From CAIWKO01 sp964469155 (lineage in GTDB: Bacteria > Bacteroidota > Bacteroidia > Bacteroidales > CAIWKO01), in contig CAYXXU010000014.1 of the NCBI GenBank assembly GCA_964469155.1, forward strand, positions 1 through 60,505: a stretch of 60,505 bases of DNA. The letters are read 5' to 3'. A program made the translations under genes and the position numbers. The notes beneath the pieces are model-generated. The model saw nothing but the letters and a program-made list of their open reading frames with translations. It ran no database searches and had not been told where the DNA came from. Below are positions 17,379 to 25,950 of this stretch, piece after piece; positions within the stretch are counted from its first letter, which is position 1, and the number at the start of each line of letters is the position of its first letter.

Positions 17379-18266
17379 ATGAAGCGATCACTATTCATTA
17401 TCCTTTTTCTATTCAGTTCAGGCCTGTATGCCCAGCAAATCATGCCCACCCAAACATTCGATACCGATGTGCTGGTGCACGGCACTTCGGGTTCCACCAC
17501 CGCATGGTTTGCTCCCAGTTCCAACACTCCCATCAGTTGGATGGCGACCGGAGGCAACCCCGGTGGCTACATTGGCTATTCGGGCAGCAATAACAACTTT
17601 TGGGGCAATTTTGTCCGCCTTCCGCAGGCCAATTGCAGCATTTGGGACACTGTGATGCTGAGTTTCGATATGTCGAACTCCTATTTTGCCAGCCATCCTA
17701 ACGATTGGATACGTTTCTATATTTGGGATCAGGGTTCGGGTACCTATAAAAACCCGGTTACCCACATAAAGATTAACGGGGTAGAATCCATGATAAATTT
17801 CGGGGCCAATGGCTTCGGATTTCGCTTTAACGTAGCCCGCAACTGGGCTCATGTGGAGGTGTTTTTCAACATGGCGGTGATTTCAAACCTGACCAATGTG
17901 CTGTTCTATTTCGAACCTGGTTGTGAGTACAACGATGGCAGCCAGTTTTTTGTATCCTTCGACAACATTCAACTAACCGGCATAGAAACCAACTATGTGG
18001 GTGTCGAAAAAATATCTTCCGTTGGATCGGATTTTCAGATATTCCCCACTTTGTTTCACCACGAAATAACTCTGCGATCGGCCCAAACCGCCAGCCTCAC
18101 CGATGTAACCTTCATAAATTCCACCGGACAGGTGGTTTATAAAGAGCAGATAGAATTGAACTCTGTCGAAAATAAAATTGAACTTCCCGAAATGGCCAAG
18201 GGCATTTATTACATAATGATACAATCAGGGCAGGATAATTTTTGCCGGAAATTAATCCGCTATTAA
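17379..18266 (+). CDS. Secreted protein with T9SS type A sorting domain
   Basis: A 295-residue exported protein. The signal peptide is MKRSLFIILFLFSSGLYAQQ. The middle (about 25-205) is a beta-rich domain with many Trp, Ser and Asn residues, resembling MAM/jelly-roll surface modules. The last 80 residues form a type IX secretion sorting domain: FQIFPTLFHHEITLRS, then DVTFINSTGQVVYK, then GIYYIMIQSGQDNFCRKLI. It is therefore predicted to reach the cell surface or medium. The ATG at 17379 was chosen because it begins the signal peptide; a TAAATTTG element at 17353-17360 is a possible -7 box. The function of the surface domain is unknown. Confidence 0.8.
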   Translation: MKRSLFIILFLFSSGLYAQQIMPTQTFDTDVLVHGTSGSTTAWFAPSSNTPISWMATGGNPGGYIGYSGSNNNFWGNFVRLPQANCSIWDTVMLSFDMSNSYFASHPNDWIRFYIWDQGSGTYKNPVTHIKINGVESMINFGANGFGFRFNVARNWAHVEVFFNMAVISNLTNVLFYFEPGCEYNDGSQFFVSFDNIQLTGIETNYVGVEKISSVGSDFQIFPTLFHHEITLRSAQTASLTDVTFINSTGQVVYKEQIELNSVENKIELPEMAKGIYYIMIQSGQDNFCRKLIRY

Positions 18267-18365
18267 GACCAGAAAATAATTGTTGCACAAAAATGTGGTA
18301 TTGAGTAATTATTGAGTAAATTTATCGGAAATTTCAAGTCGTTCCAAAATTTAAAAGATTTTTTC

Positions 18366-19043
18366 ATGATCGATTACGAAGCACTTTACGGCATTTCATA
18401 CGGATTATACATCGTGAGCTCGGGCAACCAAAACCGTGGAAACGGATTTATCAGCAACACCGTTTTTCAGGCAACCGCCCAGCCTCCCCGTTTTGCGATA
18501 TGTTGTAATAAAGATAATTATACCTCTGATTTTATTCGTAGCACGGGCCTGTTTGCCGTATCCATACTTGAAATCAACACACCTGCTGAAATTTTTTCGC
18601 GTTTCGGCTATAAAAGCGGACGTGAGTTCGATAAATTCAATGGCATGAACATCCACTATACGGAAAATGGTGTGCCGGTGGTGCTCAATCATTCCTTATC
18701 TTTTCTGGAATGTCGGGTCGAAAACACCATCGATATGGATACCCACTGGATGTTTACGGCATTGCTGCTACATTCCGAAATAATAGACAATCGTCTCGAT
18801 CCCATCACCTATCAGTATTACCGTGAAGTTAAAAAAGGTCTCTCGCCTAAAAATGCGCCCACCTATATCGATCTGTCGAAATTACAAAGTAAAACTCCCG
18901 AAACCAAAGCTGCCGAATTTAAGTGCAGCGTGTGCGGATATATTTATGATGAGTCAGAACACGATACCAAATTTATTGACTTATCTGACGATTGGGCTTG
19001 TCCGCTATGCGGCGCCCCTAAAGAAGATTTTATAAAACTTTAA
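18366..19043 (+). CDS. Flavin reductase-like protein fused to rubredoxin
   Basis: A 225-residue two-domain redox protein. Residues about 1-160 form an FMN-binding flavin reductase-like split barrel (GISYGLYIVSSG, then NGFISNTVFQATAQPPRFAI, then FSRFGYKSGREFDKF). Residues about 175-225 are a rubredoxin domain with FKCSVCGYIYDE and WACPLCGAPKEDF, giving the four Cys iron ligands. Such fusions (high-molecular-weight rubredoxins) shuttle electrons from NAD(P)H in anaerobes, often to oxygen- or peroxide-reducing partners. Rubrerythrin follows 16 bases downstream, a natural electron acceptor. The ATG at 18366 (MIDYEALYG) matches the family start; the 18 codons upstream are not family-like. Confidence 0.9.
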   Translation: MIDYEALYGISYGLYIVSSGNQNRGNGFISNTVFQATAQPPRFAICCNKDNYTSDFIRSTGLFAVSILEINTPAEIFSRFGYKSGREFDKFNGMNIHYTENGVPVVLNHSLSFLECRVENTIDMDTHWMFTALLLHSEIIDNRLDPITYQYYREVKKGLSPKNAPTYIDLSKLQSKTPETKAAEFKCSVCGYIYDESEHDTKFIDLSDDWACPLCGAPKEDFIKL

Positions 19044-19059
19044 CCAAAAAAATACTACT

Positions 19060-19638
19060 ATGACAAAATCAATCAAAGGAACCCAAACCGAACAAAACCT
19101 GCTGAAAGCCTTTGCCGGCGAATCGCAGGCTCGCAACCGCTACGAGTTTTTTGCCAGTGCGGCCCGTAAAGAAGGTTACGAGCAAATTGCCAACATTTTT
19201 ATGGAAACCTCGTTGCAGGAAAAAGAACATGCCAAACGATTTTTTAAGTTTTTAGAAGGAGGCGGTGTTGAAATTACGGCCATGTACCCGGCTGGCATCA
19301 TTGGTACCACCAAAGAAAACCTCAAAGCTGCTGCCGAAGGTGAACACGAAGAATGGACCGACCTGTATCCGAAGTTTGCCGAAATTGCAAAAGAAGAAGG
19401 CTTTATGGAAGTGGCCACCGCATTTAAAATGATCGCGAAAGTAGAAGCTGAGCACGAACGCCGCTATTTAAAGTTGCTGCAGAATGTATCGGACGACAAA
19501 GTGTTTATGAAGAACGGTAAGGTTTGGTGGAAATGCCTCAACTGCGGCTATGTTTACGAATCGGAAAAAGCCCTCGAAAACTGCCCTGCCTGCTTGCATT
19601 CGAAAGCCTTCATGCAGATAAAAGAAGAAAATTATTGA
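19060..19638 (+). CDS. rbr: Rubrerythrin
   Basis: A 192-residue non-haem di-iron peroxidase that removes hydrogen peroxide in anaerobes. The N-terminal four-helix ferritin-like domain carries the di-iron ligands in AFAGESQARNRYEFFA, LQEKEHAKRFF, GEHEEWTDLYPKFAEIA and KVEAEHERRYLKLL. The C-terminal rubredoxin-like domain has WKCLNCGYVYE and ENCPACLH. It sits 16 bases after the flavin reductase-rubredoxin gene, suggesting a small oxidative-stress operon, and is followed by a strong terminator. Confidence 0.96.
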   Translation: MTKSIKGTQTEQNLLKAFAGESQARNRYEFFASAARKEGYEQIANIFMETSLQEKEHAKRFFKFLEGGGVEITAMYPAGIIGTTKENLKAAAEGEHEEWTDLYPKFAEIAKEEGFMEVATAFKMIAKVEAEHERRYLKLLQNVSDDKVFMKNGKVWWKCLNCGYVYESEKALENCPACLHSKAFMQIKEENY

Positions 19639-19656
19639 ACTTAACTGCAATGAATT

Positions 19657-19695
19657 AAAAGAGGCTGCCATTACGTAATGGCAGCCTCTTTTTTT
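19657..19695. terminator. Rho-independent terminator after rubrerythrin
   Basis: A long perfect inverted repeat, AAAAGAGGCTGCCATTAC with its complement GTAATGGCAGCCTCTTTT, followed by further Ts. A-rich sequence on the other side means it can also serve the convergent gene ending at 19716. Confidence 0.9.
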
Positions 19696-19715
19696 GGATT
19701 TACAATTTTTGAACC

Positions 19716-22700
19716 TTATTTTTTTACAAAACGGTTAACCGTTGTATTGCCCGATGCTATAAATTTAACATGGGTAAAATACATACCTTGCGCAAACGTA
19801 CTGATATCGTATGTTAAAATGTTTTTTCCTGATTGAATTGCATCATTGCGCCTGAAAATTATCTGGTCGAACATATCCATTATTGTTATTTCAACATAGC
19901 CTTCCTGCGAAGCAAATAATTCAATATTAATAAGGTTTGATGCCGGATTGGGAAAAATACTTACTACTTCTTGTTCGCTGTCAACATTATTCCTGTCGAC
20001 ACTGATAATATCTGAATAACTATATTGTCCGTCGAAATCAACCTGTTTAAGTTTATAATACGTCACCGGAGATATCGGATCAGCATCGGTCAGGCTGTAA
20101 TACAATTTCGAGTTACTATTACCGGCACCTTTCACATGAGTCATTTCCACAAAGTTCACTCCATCCGCAGATTTTTCCGGCACAAAATAATCATTATTGG
20201 TCTCTGTTGCTGTTGTCCATTCAAGCAGGTTGACTTTACCAAATGCCTTCCCAGTAAACGATAGCAATTCAATAGGCAGCGGACCTGAATTGGTAATAGC
20301 GGTACCAAAGTTACTAAAGCCCGACATATTCTGACGTACCACAGCAGTTACTGGACTGCTCACACAGGTTCCGTTCGTTCCGTCACCATTCAGCAACTGC
20401 CATGTGCCGCCCAGGCTGCTATGAGCTGACATAACTGTAAAAGCTGTACCCCCTGATGCATTAGTATAATTCAGGTTGTACAATGTGGCAGTGTATTTAC
20501 CGGTTTGAGGATTAGCATTAGCTGTAAGGGTCCAAAATCCGTTATCCAATGGAGGCATATTATAAGTAACACTGCATTCAGTAAGGTTTAATGGGCCTGG
20601 GAGCGAGCTATAAGGTGTGAAGGATGCTGTCAGATGATCAATTGAAGTGCCAACAGTAAAATTGAAATTGGCCCGTTGATAACCTTTTAATGCATGCCCC
20701 ACCGGAAAATCATAAGAACCTGTCGGATTTAAATACCTGCGTAAATTTCCTTCCACATAGCTGGTCGTATTTCCGGGGGTTACAGCTCCGGAGGCTTTGT
20801 AATTAACAATAACTGTGTAACCATCAGTAATTATTTTACCCGAAGTAAGCGTTAAAATACCTGAAGCGCCAAGTATCAAATCCTTTGTTATAGTGACACC
20901 GCTACCGGTATGAATCATGGTTAAATTATTAAGGATTAGTATATTATTGATGTTTGTATATGTCTGGCCTGAACTACCGTCGAAAAACAGTGTGCCGGTG
21001 CCGGGATTATAAGTAGAATTTCCATTGAAATTGGTGAAGTTGCCACCAATGGTCAGGTTGTTACTATTCATATTCATCTTGCCATTAGTATTCATCGTCC
21101 TGAAAGATCCATCACATTCAATATGTTGGTTTGCATTAACATTTTTTGAAACGGGTTTATTAATAATCAGATCGAAAAATTCAGATGGGGTAACCATAAT
21201 GCCATCCAGAGCTTGAGTTGCACCACCCACAATGGTAACACTTGAAGCCGGACTTGCATTAAATGATCCCTGATTATTATAACTACCATAAACATTCAGA
21301 TTAAAACCACTATTTATGGTCAACGAAGCTCCTGAATTGATGGTAATTGATTTGCATTCTGCCCCTGCAGCATTAATAACGGGTTGATAAAAGGATGAAG
21401 CAGCAACAATGCAGCTATGGGATGAATCGGGTATTTGCGAGCAATTTCCCCAGTTTTTAGGGTCAAACCAATTGGTACTTGATGCACCCCCCGTCCAAAT
21501 TAGAGGATTTGGGATATTAAAATTAAACCCATTAGTAGAATTGAGAAAATCTATTGCAAAACCTGATAAGCTATTCGAGAAATTACTAATTACCAACCAA
21601 TAAACTTCACCTGCAGATACGGCAAGCGGTGGTTCAAATGCAGCATCGTAAGCACCGGCAGTATAAGTATGTCCGGTATATGAATCAGAAGGTGGAGTTA
21701 TGCCCCCCGAATATAATCCTGTAACACCAATATAGCTGTAATTACAGGCAAGTGGTATGGCCCCGGCAGCAATATCTGCACAGGTAACAGCCCCGGTTCC
21801 GGTTTTCTTCCAGATGCCGAAATCATAGTCTGTGCCATCATCTGTAACCAAACCTGGAAGGTCAGCGACTGCATCATTAGGTTCAAGAGTGAACATTAGG
21901 TTGCCACTTGCATTTATAGTTATTTCATACCAAACTGAACCTCTTTCTCCTGATAATAAGCAATTTCCACTACCTCCTGGAAAATCGCAAATATTTCCCA
22001 CAGCCTGATAACCTGGGTTGCCAATAGAAAAAGTAGAAGAACATAAGGGTACTCCAGATATACAATCCTGGCCGGGAACAGGTGGCCAGGGTGTAGCTGC
22101 ATCAACCCATACAATAGAGAATGTTCCTGCCAGATTACTGTATCCATCCACAGCAATATAATACCAGGCTCCGACAGTCAGCCCCGAAGCCGATAATTCA
22201 GAATTATAATAATAGCTCGAACCACATGCCGAAACATCATCATTACATAAGACCAAGGTTAAGCCGGGTCCACAAGTACCTGAATAAAGAGCAATCTGAG
22301 TATTCAGCAAGGTACCGACAATAGTTTTGATTTTAACATTGCCTGAAGCTGGCGCCTGAAATTTATACCAAACCGTATTTATTACACCATTAGTCCAGCA
22401 TGGAGGAACAGCAGGTTCGCCTGTACCTGTTGCACACGACAAATCACCGGGGGTTAAATCGTTAATAAGAATGGTTTGAGCATTACAGGGTAAATCATTA
22501 GGTTGCGATGTTATACTAACAAAAGCACTTGCAGAAAATCCAAATAATCCGCTATTTGTGCAGGTTATTTTACAACGATAATACATGCTATAGGCAGGTA
22601 TAGCGATATATGAATTTGATGTAGCTCCGGCTATCGTGCTCCAAAAGCTGTTGTTAGGTGACGACTCCCATTGGAAATTAAGTCCGTTGGAATTGGGATA

Positions 22701-24992
22701 TCCACTTACAGTAATAATTGAAGAACTTCCAATACAAATTGTTGCAGGGATTGCAATTGCCATACCTGCACTTGGTGTCCCGGAACAAACAGCACAAGCA
22801 CCTGAATAATTTACCTGAACTTCAAATCCGGCACCTTGCACTGAACCATCAGAAGTAAATTGAACGGTTATTGCTGCACCTGCTGCACTTATGATCGGAG
22901 TGATTGTACCTGTTCCGTTGTACGTGGCTAACAAAGTGCCACCAGTACCAATACCAGAATAGAAATTGAGGTGATCACAACAGGTTTCAATTCCGGTATA
23001 AGTTCCTGTAATAGTAATTATTCCAGTACCGGAATTTTCTAAAACAGTATAGCCATTGGAAGATGCGCTATAGTCAGCTGCTGGTCCACCATTATCATAT
23101 AAGTTTGTGCCTGAACCACATGCTACATTATTTGAACCGGAAACCGGGACATTTGTATTTGTACAATTGACAATGTTGTATGATACTACATTGGTATAAT
23201 TACCAAGGCTACTAAAAGAACAAGTTGTCATAAGACGGTAAAAGGCAGTTGAAGCTGTAGTTGTAGAATAAGATGAACTGGTTGCACCAGAGATATTGCT
23301 CCATCCCGAAATGCCATCAACTGATGATTGCCACTGATAACTGATACCACTCCCAGTGCTTAAACCAGCTGCAGAAAGAAAGAAAACTGCTCCACTACAC
23401 CCAGAAGATGATGAAATCGTTGCACTTCCAGCATTTGGAGTTCCGGCACAAGCCACTTGAGCAATAACATTAAAAGTATAGTCTTCACATTCAGTATGGG
23501 AATTTCCAGGACAGGCAACCGGCGTAGTTGACAGATAGTCAGCCACTACTCTTATTCTGGTATTGCCGGGTGTCGCAGTTAATGGGACAGAAAAACTTCC
23601 GGTTGCGGAAGAAATATAGCCTGCAGAATTATAAACCTGTTCTCCTGCATCAGCAAAATCACCGTCCTGGTTCCAATCGATAAAAATTCCTAACCCAAAT
23701 GTGTAGGAAGAGGAACTCCCAAAACTAGTGGAGAAATTTATGCTATTGCCTTGTATGCCAGAGACAGTCAAGCCGGTAAAGTTTCCATAACCATTGGTGG
23801 AAAAACCAGAACCATTATTTGTAATATTTGAAACACCTCCAGTGGTAGAAAAGTTATTAATGTAATAATTGGAACTTGTGGTATTTGTATTGGTACAATA
23901 GGATAGCGCAATGGTTCGGTTTCCACCTGGTGCTGTAACAGTTGGGGTTCTAACTCCACTCACATTTAATGATGTACATTCTCCGTCAACAACATTGCCT
24001 AAGGTAGCCCCCGCATTAATATCATATACTAACCAGAAATAGTTAGTACCAGATGATAAGGTTTGACTTCCTGCAATATTGTAGTTTGCTATAGCTGGTG
24101 TATTTTGTCCAAATAATGTTGTAGTTGCAAAAGCTGCACTAGTTCCTGTATAATAAATTTTTGCAGAATTGGTTGCATTTATATCATTAATATTGGTTGA
24201 GCCATTTGCATTAACAGTGAATTGAGTCACTGACAGGGGATTTGCAGACCCAGAAGTAACAATTTGTATACCGATTATTTCTTGTGTAACTGCTGACGGA
24301 GCAAGAGTGCTAGTATTGTTTTGAGTAGCTGTGCATGAGATGAAGGTCATTGAAGATGCTATTGAAGCAGTGACTGATATATCATCAATTATCAAAGGGG
24401 GATTATTTGCATTTGAAGCATCATTTATCCATCTGAAACCAAGGTAAAACTGTGAATTATCTACAGCAGAAATATCAAGATTTGTAACAGTTTGAGTTGC
24501 TGTTTGACCTTGATAATTCGCAGATGTTGGAAAATCAACCCATATGGTGCCATCAAAAGAATAACAGACTCTTCCGTAATCATAATAGGTACTTCCTATT
24601 ATTTCACCGTTGCATTTCCAATTAAAATTTAATTTAACGCTCGAATACCCAACAGCATTGATTTTTGAACCGAAATATGCAACTTGGTTTGAGCTTGCAG
24701 TTGCATTATATGCAGGAATTGTTCCACTGGTAGCAGGTGAATTTTTGCTGATAGCCAAAGAATAAGTTCCTGTTATAACTCCACAACGAGTGTTATCAAA
24801 AATCCACCAATAATTATTGGATCCTGAAACGTTAAAATTCTTCCATCCGATAAAAGATGTTGCGGTAAGTTGGGTTTGTGCTGTACCTGCAGTCTCAAAG
24901 TTCTCAGTAAACAATATCTGGCTAAAGGCAGAAAATGGTATAATAAAAAAAATTAGAAAGAATATTGCGTAGAAATTGATATGGTTTTTCAT
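19716..24992 (-). CDS. Giant multidomain surface protein with T9SS sorting domain
   Basis: A 1758-residue exported protein. It has a signal peptide (about 1-25, ending AFSQ), then a jelly-roll/MAM-type domain (about 25-210), a GEVED-type domain (IDWNQDGDFADAGEQVY, ending HTECEDYTFNV), Ig-like segments with WQSS/WESS motifs, a CUB-like domain (DNGGPAADYSASSNGYTVL with paired Cys and FTSDGSVQGAGFEV), a PPC-like domain (VWYKFQAPASGNVKIKT), and a C-terminal T9SS type A domain starting VVSIFPNPASNLINIELF. Such proteins are adhesins or matrix components of the surface. It is transcribed alone, ending at the shared terminator. No catalytic motif is evident. Confidence 0.85.
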   Translation of the reverse strand: MKNHINFYAIFFLIFFIIPFSAFSQILFTENFETAGTAQTQLTATSFIGWKNFNVSGSNNYWWIFDNTRCGVITGTYSLAISKNSPATSGTIPAYNATASSNQVAYFGSKINAVGYSSVKLNFNWKCNGEIIGSTYYDYGRVCYSFDGTIWVDFPTSANYQGQTATQTVTNLDISAVDNSQFYLGFRWINDASNANNPPLIIDDISVTASIASSMTFISCTATQNNTSTLAPSAVTQEIIGIQIVTSGSANPLSVTQFTVNANGSTNINDINATNSAKIYYTGTSAAFATTTLFGQNTPAIANYNIAGSQTLSSGTNYFWLVYDINAGATLGNVVDGECTSLNVSGVRTPTVTAPGGNRTIALSYCTNTNTTSSNYYINNFSTTGGVSNITNNGSGFSTNGYGNFTGLTVSGIQGNSINFSTSFGSSSSYTFGLGIFIDWNQDGDFADAGEQVYNSAGYISSATGSFSVPLTATPGNTRIRVVADYLSTTPVACPGNSHTECEDYTFNVIAQVACAGTPNAGSATISSSSGCSGAVFFLSAAGLSTGSGISYQWQSSVDGISGWSNISGATSSSYSTTTASTAFYRLMTTCSFSSLGNYTNVVSYNIVNCTNTNVPVSGSNNVACGSGTNLYDNGGPAADYSASSNGYTVLENSGTGIITITGTYTGIETCCDHLNFYSGIGTGGTLLATYNGTGTITPIISAAGAAITVQFTSDGSVQGAGFEVQVNYSGACAVCSGTPSAGMAIAIPATICIGSSSIITVSGYPNSNGLNFQWESSPNNSFWSTIAGATSNSYIAIPAYSMYYRCKITCTNSGLFGFSASAFVSITSQPNDLPCNAQTILINDLTPGDLSCATGTGEPAVPPCWTNGVINTVWYKFQAPASGNVKIKTIVGTLLNTQIALYSGTCGPGLTLVLCNDDVSACGSSYYYNSELSASGLTVGAWYYIAVDGYSNLAGTFSIVWVDAATPWPPVPGQDCISGVPLCSSTFSIGNPGYQAVGNICDFPGGSGNCLLSGERGSVWYEITINASGNLMFTLEPNDAVADLPGLVTDDGTDYDFGIWKKTGTGAVTCADIAAGAIPLACNYSYIGVTGLYSGGITPPSDSYTGHTYTAGAYDAAFEPPLAVSAGEVYWLVISNFSNSLSGFAIDFLNSTNGFNFNIPNPLIWTGGASSTNWFDPKNWGNCSQIPDSSHSCIVAASSFYQPVINAAGAECKSITINSGASLTINSGFNLNVYGSYNNQGSFNASPASSVTIVGGATQALDGIMVTPSEFFDLIINKPVSKNVNANQHIECDGSFRTMNTNGKMNMNSNNLTIGGNFTNFNGNSTYNPGTGTLFFDGSSGQTYTNINNILILNNLTMIHTGSGVTITKDLILGASGILTLTSGKIITDGYTVIVNYKASGAVTPGNTTSYVEGNLRRYLNPTGSYDFPVGHALKGYQRANFNFTVGTSIDHLTASFTPYSSLPGPLNLTECSVTYNMPPLDNGFWTLTANANPQTGKYTATLYNLNYTNASGGTAFTVMSAHSSLGGTWQLLNGDGTNGTCVSSPVTAVVRQNMSGFSNFGTAITNSGPLPIELLSFTGKAFGKVNLLEWTTATETNNDYFVPEKSADGVNFVEMTHVKGAGNSNSKLYYSLTDADPISPVTYYKLKQVDFDGQYSYSDIISVDRNNVDSEQEVVSIFPNPASNLINIELFASQEGYVEITIMDMFDQIIFRRNDAIQSGKNILTYDISTFAQGMYFTHVKFIASGNTTVNRFVKK

Positions 24993-25037
24993 AATGGCCC
25001 GTTCTTAATTAACTTCACAATTATAAAATGGCTTAAG

Positions 25038-25490
25038 TTACTGTCTTTTTTTAATATTTAATAATGAATTTTGTATTTCAAGGAATTTTTCCGAATTAAA
25101 AGCACTCCAGGCAACTTTTGCAGCTTCGTACAATTTAATATCATCTTCGGGAGTTAGAAGCCTGTTGTAAAGATGGTAGGGAATAAACTGTGGGTAGTAT
25201 GGATTGTTTTTTAACCATATAGCTTTAGCTTGACTGCACTGGATATTGTCCTGAGCCTGATTTCCTGTGTTGTGAAGAAGTGGGATAGGAGGATGTAATT
25301 TTGCATATTCTTCCATCTTATTGTTTTTAATTTCCAATTCCATATTTTCATTAGGAAAATTTGGATCAGTAAATTTAAGTATAACAGGATTCGTTTCTTT
25401 TACAAAATAGTCATTGTATGTTTTTAGAGTCTGACAATCAGCATTTACAAAATATAAAGCAAAAAGGAAAACAACGAAATACTTTTTCAT
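25038..25490 (-). CDS. Small exported protein of unknown function
   Basis: A 150-residue protein with a signal peptide (MKKYFVVFLFALYFVNADC) and a mature part rich in Asn, Lys and Tyr. I do not recognise the family. The mature region has a Pro-rich segment (LHPPIPLLHN) and a helical C-terminus. The Cys at the end of the signal region (NADCQ) is not in a good lipobox. The ATG at 25490 is chosen because it starts the signal peptide; a TAAATTTG element (25496-25503, minus) lies only 5 bases upstream. It is next to the giant T9SS gene and may share a transcript with it. Confidence 0.6.
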   Translation of the reverse strand: MKKYFVVFLFALYFVNADCQTLKTYNDYFVKETNPVILKFTDPNFPNENMELEIKNNKMEEYAKLHPPIPLLHNTGNQAQDNIQCSQAKAIWLKNNPYYPQFIPYHLYNRLLTPEDDIKLYEAAKVAWSAFNSEKFLEIQNSLLNIKKRQ

Positions 25491-25503
25491 ATTAACAAAT
25501 TTA

Positions 25504-25950
25504 GGATAAAGGTACAAAAATAATGTGAAAATTATAACAAAATTAGCAACATACTGGAATATTACTTAACTATTTAAGAATATTTATGAATTAAATTGAA
25601 TAAACGAGTATTTATAAGGCAAATGAGTGATAATAATTTCAAATTGAACAATCTTTGGAATTTTTTGAATGACAATTTTCACGGAAAAGAATATGATGGT
25701 GAATGTTAATTGTAAATTGAGATTGTAATTTCATATTCAGAAATTAGCTGTAAATATTTATTTTTTTGGAAGGTATTAAAATAAATAGTGGATTCCAGAT
25801 AATTTTTGATTTGTTACAATTGAGTCTGACTTGACTAAAATTTAATAGTTAATTTTTTTTTGTTAATCGGGTTGTGATAATTTTTTTGTATTTTTATATC
25901 CTAATTAATATCTTTACTTAAACAATTATGTGATTAATTATTTTAATTAT
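25504..25950. other. AT-rich gap at the left edge of the T6SS locus
   Basis: About 450 bases of very AT-rich sequence with no credible gene. Near its right end TTTG (25885-25888), 20 bases, then TATCTTTA (25909-25916) is a near-match to the Bacteroidota promoter pattern and could drive clpV. I see no transposase, integrase or tRNA marking the edge. Confidence 0.5.
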